Made by a program: the position numbers and the translations under genes
Shown: piece after piece, positions 57,000 through 64,000 of the stretch
Position numbering within the stretch: position 1 is the stretch's first letter
How the letters are laid out: every line of letters begins with the position of its first letter
From: Meconema thalassinum
Taxonomy: Eukaryota; Arthropoda; Insecta; Orthoptera; Tettigoniidae
Assembly: GCA_946902985.2 (NCBI GenBank)
Contig: OX336389.2
Location: 341,346,444 to 341,410,443, forward strand
Length of the DNA: 64,000 nt
Direction of reading: 5' to 3'
Notes under the pieces: model-generated
Databases searched by the model: none
What the model was told of the DNA's origin: nothing
What the model saw: only the letters and a program-made list of their open reading frames with translations

Positions 57000-59684
57000 G
57001 GACGAAATCATTGTTCGCTAATTGGTTTGATGACTGTCTGGTTGAAAATTACTGATTGAACTACAAGCAAGGGGGTCTGGGGCATAAGCCCCTTGTTAGT
57101 TTTTTTTTGTATTGAGCCCAAATTTTGCTTGTGTCAATGTTTAGAAGTGGTCATTTGAAATTGCTACTGTACGAGAGAATTTACGTAAAGAATTATAAGG
57201 GGCTGACCGCAAGATAAAGTACAAAAGCGTTAGGCAATTTGTGCGACACATAAGACAAGGAGAGATGTATTTTAGAGAGGAGGAGCAAAATGTCAAAGTG
57301 TTATTGAAGGGGAAGAAGATCTGTTTTTATAAGCCAGTGTCGGCGATAACCAGCAGCGAGAGGACACAAATAAATCAAAAAACTGGTTAGCAAGCGAGCT
57401 ACGAAGTCAAAATGTTTACAGCTTATAAAAAAGACAAAGCAAGTTCGCTAGACCTGAGGAACGACACGTGCGGAAGGCGGAGTTGAAGTCGATCACGTGA
57501 TACAATAGACCGATAGAAAAACTATATTCGACTATTAGAGTAATTAGCAATTTGTATTTAATTCAGAAATTACAGAAGAGATTTTATTGCATCATTAAAC
57601 GCAGAAAAATTCAAGGAAAATCTCCACGTTTTGAGATTGGAAGGAAAAAGCTTTGGAAAGCCAGCGAAAGTCTTTTTGTAATGTAAGGCGCAGCTATGTA
57701 AGGCACAGCTATTACCGCCAATTTGAGAAGAGACCCTATCGGAAATTAGGAAGGGAGATAGCAACCCTACCTCTAGGAGGTTTCGTTTACGACGTGAATG
57801 CGTAAGGACGTGGTACCTTCAGCCAGAAAGGGTACGGGCATCGCAATAATTTTAGACCGCGAGGGCAGCAGCATTTGATAATCATGTTTGAGTAGAAAGG
57901 CGGTGAAGTCTTCACAACGATTTGATGAACTTAGAATATTTCAGCATTTTTGGAAGATCACAAAAGGTGATAAGAATATTGAACATTGCAAATTTATATT
58001 CATCCTAAGTATTCTACAGAATTTTGCTATAATAAATCGAATATTATCTACGATATTAGTGAATACTCGAATCCCGACGGAACCAGTATTGCACATTTTA
58101 CCAAGTGAACGAGTGGAACATTGCAAAGTTCTAGGAGCATCGCAACAGTATATTAAAAGAACGTCGACATTAGTGAAGTCATGATTTACTACGAACATTA
58201 TAAAAATTTCTACGAGGGTGATTCACACGGATTATAAATTATTCTTCGAAATGATTATCTACAAATATTATTCAAAATTATTTTTGAAACAATTATCAAC
58301 ATGTGCATTATGAATAACGAGTTCGAGTTATCGGGGACATCTACAAATATTAAGACGGAAATTATAATGGAGCACTAAACTTTATGGAAGGGAAACTAAG
58401 CAGACGATAATATGTGGAATCCTGGAGTGACGTAATAAATGGAACCTGGAGGCAAGATCAATTAAGTTTCAGTACATCTTCAGAAATGTAATTACCACAA
58501 AAGCATACAGAATATAAAAATAAGTTCCATATACAAGAACATCGAGAGAGCAGCCGATAGAAGAGACTTATCTACAGTTCCATCTGGAACAGAAGAGAGA
58601 TAACGTAGAGTTTCATCTGGAACCGAAGAGATGGAGGGCTGAGGACCGTTGAATCATCCGACAACACGACATCGATCCAGGCTAATATGAAGATGAAGAC
58701 ATCAGAAGTAGGAGGAGTTACCAGTCTCGGCTGAATTATAACCATCAGGGAATGAATTGCAGACCATCCAGAGGCAGTTCAAGGTAGAAGGACATGTTGC
58801 ATTATTTTGTAGCATTTGCGATATTTTGACCTCACCATATTCTAAGGAAGATTTATTTCATTTTAGGATTTTCGACAGTGTAGATTTTGGATATTTGTTA
58901 CGAATTTGATGTTTTGGATTTAGTCATATTTAGATTTTGCGACGAAGAGTTATTTAAGTAGGATTTTGTATTTTATTTGTGGAGTGGAAAACTTGATCAC
59001 AGGATTTTTATTGTGATAGGATAATTTAGGATCAAATATTGTGTTATTCGATAAGAGAGGCATTGTATGTGATTTTGAGTAGGCATACGGTTTTGAGTAC
59101 GATTTGAGACAGGATTGTAGGAGTTGCTTTTGAGAATTTTTGAACTAGATGAGTTGGAATTGAACCAACGTCATTGAGCATTACTTTATAAAAATTATCA
59201 GTTGCAAGTTAGAATATTTCGATAATTGACGAAGCTTGACAACACTAAAATGATGAATTACCTAACAAGGATATTATTTTAGATTATTTGTTGTGTCGAA
59301 CAAAGTAAATATATTACTTATTTGAGATAGACCAGAGAGGAGAGACAGTTGCAGTATTATTATTGATGATGATTGTTGTTAGGGGCTTTACTGTAATGTT
59401 AATTATGGCAGATTTCTAAGATCAACAACTGTGTTTAAAGATCATTATTTGTGATATTAAAGAAGGTAAAGAAATAGCATTTTGTAAAGTAAACAGCTGA
59501 TAGTTGTAGGGTGTATTATTATGGAATGAGCACGAATTGGTCAAGCACATGATGGTTTAAATAGACTTACCATGTTACAAATTCTAATAGCCAGATTTCT
59601 ATGGTATAAACACTAGGGGTAATCGGCGGTAAATAAAAGATAAGTGAAGGTATAACTTTTTATCAGTCAAGGCGACAATTACAC
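57000..59684. other. Long AT-rich stretch, no gene recognised
   Basis: No coding region, and no inverted or direct ends that I could pair. Local tandem pieces exist: ATGTAAGGCGCAGCT/ATGTAAGGCACAGCT near 57680, and CATCTGGAAC(A/C)GAAGAGA repeated near 58590-58630. The texture (long non-coding, repeated TTTTAGG and GATTTTG words) resembles the Gypsy LTRs here, so an unrecognised long LTR is possible. Confidence 0.35.
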
Positions 59685-59716
59685 AATTAAAACTCGGCAA
59701 GTTTTCTAGGTTTATG

Positions 59717-59983
59717 GGGGGCTTCATTCATTCCATTCCTGACCCGATCGGTTGACTGGAAACAGGTTGTGGATTTTCATTTTCATGCCATGTCTTCTGT
59801 GGGGTTTCGCCTAGGAACACCAAGCTGGCTTATCAGCGGGCTCTTGGTATTCGTGCCCAGAGCCCCCACAGGAGTACCAAACTGTGCACTACCTCCCTAC
59901 CTGCGAGAGCTAAACACTCAAGCAGCCTTCACCTCCCTATAAAGGCTTCCAAAAAGATCTTATATTGGCTCTCACGGCCAGTG
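59717..59983 (+). mobile_element. SINE-D with an unusually long duplication
   Basis: A 267-bp insertion containing CATTCCTGACCCGATCGGTT and GACTGGAAACAGGTTGTGGA, a body I associate with dispersed insect SINEs. It is flanked by 32-bp direct repeats (59685-59716 and 59984-60015) starting AATTAAAACTC and ending CTAGGTTTATG, which differ at two positions. Confidence 0.75.
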
Positions 59984-60015
59984 AATTAAAACTCAGCAAT
60001 TTTTCTAGGTTTATG

Positions 60016-61360
60016 CCATGTCTTGTGTGGTAAATGAAGGTTACGTGCTATTGAAGTAAAGAACTAGGAGTTAGCAAGGATATTAGTATGTGATGTTGTA
60101 TTGGTTATGCTATTTGGCTATTTGAAGTATTAGCAAGGCTTAGTGAAGTCTACGGGATTTATGTAAAGTTTGTTGATGAAAGAAACAGCTGATCAATAGA
60201 CGAGGTCTATTATATTGCCACAGTGATTAGTGAACAAGTTTAGATTGAGGAAGGTTGCTCTATTTAACATTATTCTTATTATTGAACTAGCAACCCACCC
60301 CGGCTTCACCCAGTATCTTTAACTGTTTACCCAGCGTAAGCTTAAAATGTGTAGTTTTTATTTCAATGAACTACAACCTAGATCCATTTTCCATCTTGGA
60401 CTATGAATTATATTATCATGGAGATAGCATGTGCAACGAATTCTTATCAAACGTAATTTAAGAAAGGCGAGGAGCATGAAACGCAAATCCTTCTTCCGGC
60501 CAATCCACTGGATGGCTAGTAGCTAAGGTAGCAGTAAGCCGAATAGACGATGACAGGTATAGCAAGATGGCAGCGAGCGCATGGTGCAATATTGCGAATC
60601 CGGCTCTGTGATTGGTTACTGGTAGTTTGATGTTATACATGTATTTATACTGGCAGTAAATATTTTGTGTTTCTTGTAGTTGTAAAATGGGCTGAATTTG
60701 GTTATTTAAAGCGTAAAATCTTAGTTTTAAGTACCGATTTGGTGACCCATCATCCCAGGCAAGCTGGTAATACCTTTACTTCTCAGGCAGATAGGTCACT
60801 TAGCCGTAATTTGGAAGTTATTGTGAAGTTAAGTATACATATGCGGTGGTGCTGAAGCAGACGTGATTGGGCTAGGCCATTGCGTTTTTAAATTAGACCC
60901 CATTTCAGGGTTTTTCGGTTCTGGGTGCGAATAGTTCTCTAAAAGGGGGGGAGGTACACCATTCGCTAGTGTAAATTCATGAATTTTCAATATTTTATTT
61001 TTCTGAAGCCCTAGGATTTAGAAAAATGAAAATTTACAGGTTAAGTATTTATAACTTATATACTGTTAAAACATTATAAAATTTTAAAAAGAATTATCTA
61101 TTGGTCATCAGTACACTGTAAAACTTCCTTGCGTAATTTGTGCAGTCACGCAGCGTTTACACAATAACTACCCTAATTATGTAATTAATTTAATATTTTT
61201 CTTCTTGCGTTGCTTGTAAGACCCAAGGCTACAACATACACTAGAATCTTAGACATCGCATAAGAAACAATATTTATTTTCGATTATTTAAATAAGTTGA
61301 GGAAAAATTTGAATATTTTTTTTGAAAAAAAAAAAAAAAAAAATGTAATGGAACATGTTA
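60016..61360. other. Intergenic sequence with one repeat fragment
   Basis: CTAGCAACCCACCCCGGCTT at about 60286 resembles a widespread arthropod repeat end. A run of about 19 A lies at about 61325-61343. No coding region. Confidence 0.4.
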
Positions 61361-61364
61361 TGTT

Positions 61365-62244
61365 ATTTTTTTTTTATGTCCACGAACCTACTACGGTGTC
61401 GTAGCAGGCGGAGAGGTGATACTCCGACGTGGCGCGCCCCAGGTGGCGGATAGGGGGGTCCTCACCGGCTTGCCGGCGGACTTGAGCAAAATAAAATAGC
61501 TCTCGCGGACCAAACACACAACCTCTACGGTTAACAACCGCAGTTGTAACTCGGAGCTTGCTCCATAAAAGGTTGACTACCTTTGAAAGTCAAACATGGA
61601 AGGAAATCTTTTAAGGAATAATCCACCTAGACTGCATTCGGATACGGTGGGCAGTCACCTGAAAGATACCCTAGATGAGTCGGAGCATCTAAAAATACCC
61701 AAATTTAGACTGAAGATAGGACAGATAAACTATATAGCAACACACAATATAAATTCCATCATACAGCCAGGAAAACTCAAAATTTTGACAGACGAAATGG
61801 ATCGCAAAGGGATTCTAATAACCGGGCTTCAAGAAATGAGAAACACCGATCAGGAACCAATAGAATCACAAGGGTATAGAATTTACAAGGGAATTCCAGG
61901 AAAAAGAGTAATGAAGCAATGTCCACAATTCGGAACAGGATTTGTAGTCAATCTCAAAATAATTGAATCCATCATAGAATTTAAAGCATTATCCCCTAGG
62001 CTCTCGACACTAACTCTAAAAGCTGCAAATAGAACATATACCATTCTAAATGCCCATGCCCCAACTAATGATAAAAATAATAAGAAAGAACACAAAGATG
62101 ATGTGGAGGGATTTTGGGAGCTTTTAGATCAGACAGCAACAAACATAAATAAATGTCACACCAAAATTTTAATTGGAGACTTTAATGCCCAGTTAGGAAA
62201 GGAAAAAAGATATAGAGACATAATAGGAAAATGGCCAGCACAGA
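61365..62244 (+). mobile_element. LINE-4, 5' end, cut by Gypsy-B
   Basis: Starts with a GC-rich 5' region (CACTACGGTGTCG-like, GTAGCAGGCGGAGAGGTGAT) and continues into an endonuclease frame. The Gypsy-B element is inserted at 62245; the rest of the LINE should lie beyond the window. This is a 5' end, unlike LINE-1 and LINE-3, which are 3' ends. Confidence 0.75.
61596..62244 (+). CDS. LINE-4 APE-type endonuclease, N-terminal part
   Basis: ATG at 61596 (MEGNLLRNNPPRL). Endonuclease motifs: THNINSIIQPGKLKIL, ILITGLQEMR (catalytic E), TILNAHAPTND and KILIGDFNAQLGKE (D-x-N). It is open for 216 codons up to the Gypsy-B insertion, so the visible part may be intact. The host LINE clade is uncertain; the endonuclease is of the type in RTE- and Jockey-group elements. 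An insertion this late in the frame would destroy the RT product. Confidence 0.82.
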
Positions 62245-63599
62245 TGTAACGTGTTTTTCGAGGGGTTTTATGCAACTGGCATAAGTCAGTAGGAAGCCAT
62301 TCTATATTTATTTACGCGGCAAATTGTTCAGCCAAGAGAATTTTTCATGTTAATTTATTATTATTATTATTAATTTATTATAATTATTATTTAGGTATTT
62401 TCGGAGCATTTTATAAAAATTATTAGCATTCAGATAGGTTTTCTATGTCTTAGAAAACGCTATCCAGCAAATTATTACGAACGACGATATCATAGAAAAT
62501 TATCTGATTACGGAATTTTACGGAGTTTTCGTCAGTTAGGGTATATCGAGAGACGTGACTCACTGGGATTTCAAGTACACGCTTAATCTTGTCGAGAAGC
62601 ATGACGCAATCTTGGGTCGCAAGGTCTAGAAAAGGCGAATTGTTGGAACGGAAAACGACTTCTCCCTCTCGCGCGCCGAGTGTAAAGAAACCAGAGGAGG
62701 GGAACTAGCGGTGGGTCAACCAATCAGTGAGGACCACGCAAGCTGAAGCCGGCTGAAGAGTGGGGGAGCCAACGTGTGCATATATCGTTCGACGCGCCGT
62801 GAAACAAGGACTATCTGTGTAGAACTTGCGGAGTACGGTTGCAAGTGCGTGTCGCTCCGATGTTCAGTGGAGTTGAAGACTAACTTTTGCAAAACTTAAC
62901 CAGTGCGGTTGTACGAGTGTTTGGGTCCGAGGTACGGACCATAGAATTATCTAATCTACCAGAATATCATCAAATTCCGACGGAGATGACGACGTCCAGG
63001 AGACTGTGGGAAGCTCACAGCATCAGCAAGTACGAGGGAAATGCCTTGGCAATTTCCAATGGTAAGCGCAAATGACGCAGAAATACGCAATCTCTCATTT
63101 TTCTTGGTTTTATATTTCATATTTCAGTAACTTCATAGCTTGGAAATAAGAGTAAAATCAATTTATCAGACTCCGTTTTCACGTAATTTTCTATCGGTAA
63201 TATTCAAATCACAACACTCCAATTTAAATTTTGTACTTATTATTATTATTAATTTTGCTATACTTGTTTTATATAATAAATTCATTTCTTTTACAATGCA
63301 ATCTTTGCTTTCAGTAGGTAGCATTAGATATAGACCAATTCCTTCTCCTGATACAATTGTTTGTTGGGTTAATGATCAAATCATACCACGATCTGAGTGA
63401 ATAGTGTCTTGAAGGTGTTCTGCCAGAGCTAGACGTTGTTAAATACAAATTTAGATTTCAACATTGCATTGAGGTCTTGGCGCCCATTAAAACAACATAG
63501 CTTAGGCAAAGGTAAACAGTTACATTTATCTCCCAACAGTGTGGGCTAGCCAAACTGCCACATTGTACGCTCAACGTTAGGGGCTAGCAAAACGTTACA
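62245..63599 (+). repeat. Gypsy-B 5' LTR
   Basis: Begins TGTAACGTG at 62245 and ends near AACGTTACA at 63599. It matches the solo LTR at 26786-28176 over most of its length. A TATA-like CATATATCG lies at 62779-62787. The four bases before it (CAGA, 62241-62244) should recur after the 3' LTR, outside the window. Confidence 0.88.
62986..63075 (+). other. Conserved 29-codon frame with splice donor in the 5' LTR
   Basis: Same length and position as 27524-27613. Of the few differences between the copies, two are synonymous and three change a residue. A GGTAAGC donor lies at 63061. Confidence 0.4.
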
Positions 63600-63662
63600 C
63601 TTGTCGCTCAACGTGAGGGCGAAAGAAAGAAACCATTACATTTGTGGCCGACAACTTGGGGC
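63477..63662 (+). repeat. Tandem primer-binding-site-like motifs
   Basis: Five spaced motifs resemble a lysine-type primer site: TTGGCGCCCATTAAAA (63477), TTTATCTCCCAACAG...GGGC (63525), TTGTACGCTCAACG...GGGGC (63563), TTGTCGCTCAACGTGAGGGC (63601-63620) and TTGTGGCCGACAACTTGGGG (63642-63661). The last four are spaced about 38-41 bases apart. Confidence 0.65.
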
Positions 63663-63753
63663 TGAAAACCTAATAACATTTGTGGAAGGAGAAGGGTATA
63701 TATTTCTGTGCCTGTATTTTGGGGGTTATTTGTCTTTATCAGTGTATATCATT

Positions 63754-64000
63754 ATGGGGGATGAGAAAGAAAGACAGATGAGGTTACGTAGTGGTCATCA
63801 ACGGGAGAGTGATGATACGAGCAGTATGTCGAGTGATGGTAGTACCGGGGTAGCGGAGGTAAATCCCGATACTGAAACAGGGAGTGTAGGCGGCCAACCA
63901 GAATTAAAAACTTTACTTCTCGAGTTCATGTATCAGAACAAAGTTAGTAGTGATGCCTTAAATGAAAAATTAGAACAGAATAATGCAAAATTAGAACAGA
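63754..64000 (+). CDS. gag: Gypsy-B gag, N-terminus, runs off the window
   Basis: ATG at 63754 opens a frame to the window edge (82 codons seen). It begins MGDEKERQMRLRSGHQRESD, continues S/T/G-rich, then becomes helical (LLEFMYQNKVSSDALNEKLE), apparently entering a coiled coil (EQNNAKLEQ). It follows the LTR and leader with no frame damage, which fits a fairly intact element. Gag N-termini of this type (acidic-polar, then coiled coil) occur in other insect Gypsy elements, including Gypsy-A here. No capsid motif is reached. Confidence 0.75.
   Translation, partial: MGDEKERQMRLRSGHQRESDDTSSMSSDGSTGVAEVNPDTETGSVGGQPELKTLLLEFMYQNKVSSDALNEKLEQNNAKLEQ

Overview
This window is animal nuclear DNA, almost certainly from an insect. 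It is AT-rich, has GT-AG introns and tRNA-derived SINEs, and carries a mix of Ty3/Gypsy, LINE, Penelope, Harbinger, hAT-like and P-like elements. Several short repeats resemble ones I associate with Orthoptera and related polyneopterans; that is an impression from memory, not a search. There are no bacterial genes, rRNA genes or CRISPR arrays. Nearly all recognisable coding sequence belongs to mobile elements, most of it broken.

Layout. 1-254 is a truncated LTR of family Gypsy-B (minus strand), inserted in the 5' LTR of a Gypsy-A element (255-11292) whose gag, protease, RT, RNase H and integrase are split by frameshifts. 11337 starts with a TTAA-type inverted end whose candidate partner lies at 51756. 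Between them are nested insertions: a LINE (11648-16096) carrying a fold-back array of a 303-bp satellite (12684-15379); an 8.3-kb inverted-repeat element (16143-24483) with P-element-like and hAT-like transposase remains; and a Penelope-like (PLE) array (24492-50963) flanked by the 9-bp duplication GCATTAGAA.

The PLE array has an inverted truncated copy, a truncated direct copy and a full-length copy, with long pLTRs that each carry a conserved intron and a hammerhead-like core. It was later hit by a Gypsy-B solo LTR (26786-28176), by a 15.4-kb Harbinger element (29947-45371) and by a LINE (48361-49735). The Harbinger element carries two convergent spliced genes, a MADF protein and a DDE nuclease, and has itself collected SINEs, inverted-repeat elements and a LINE.

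Right of 51.8 kb are a hAT-like non-autonomous element (51915-54475), a possible small spliced host gene on the minus strand (55.3-56.9 kb), a long stretch without recognisable genes (57-61.3 kb), a SINE with an unusually long duplication, a LINE endonuclease (61365-62244), and the 5' LTR, leader and start of gag of a second Gypsy-B element running off the right edge.

The elements do not form one pathway. They form a layered record in which target-site duplications and interrupted reading frames give the order of arrival.
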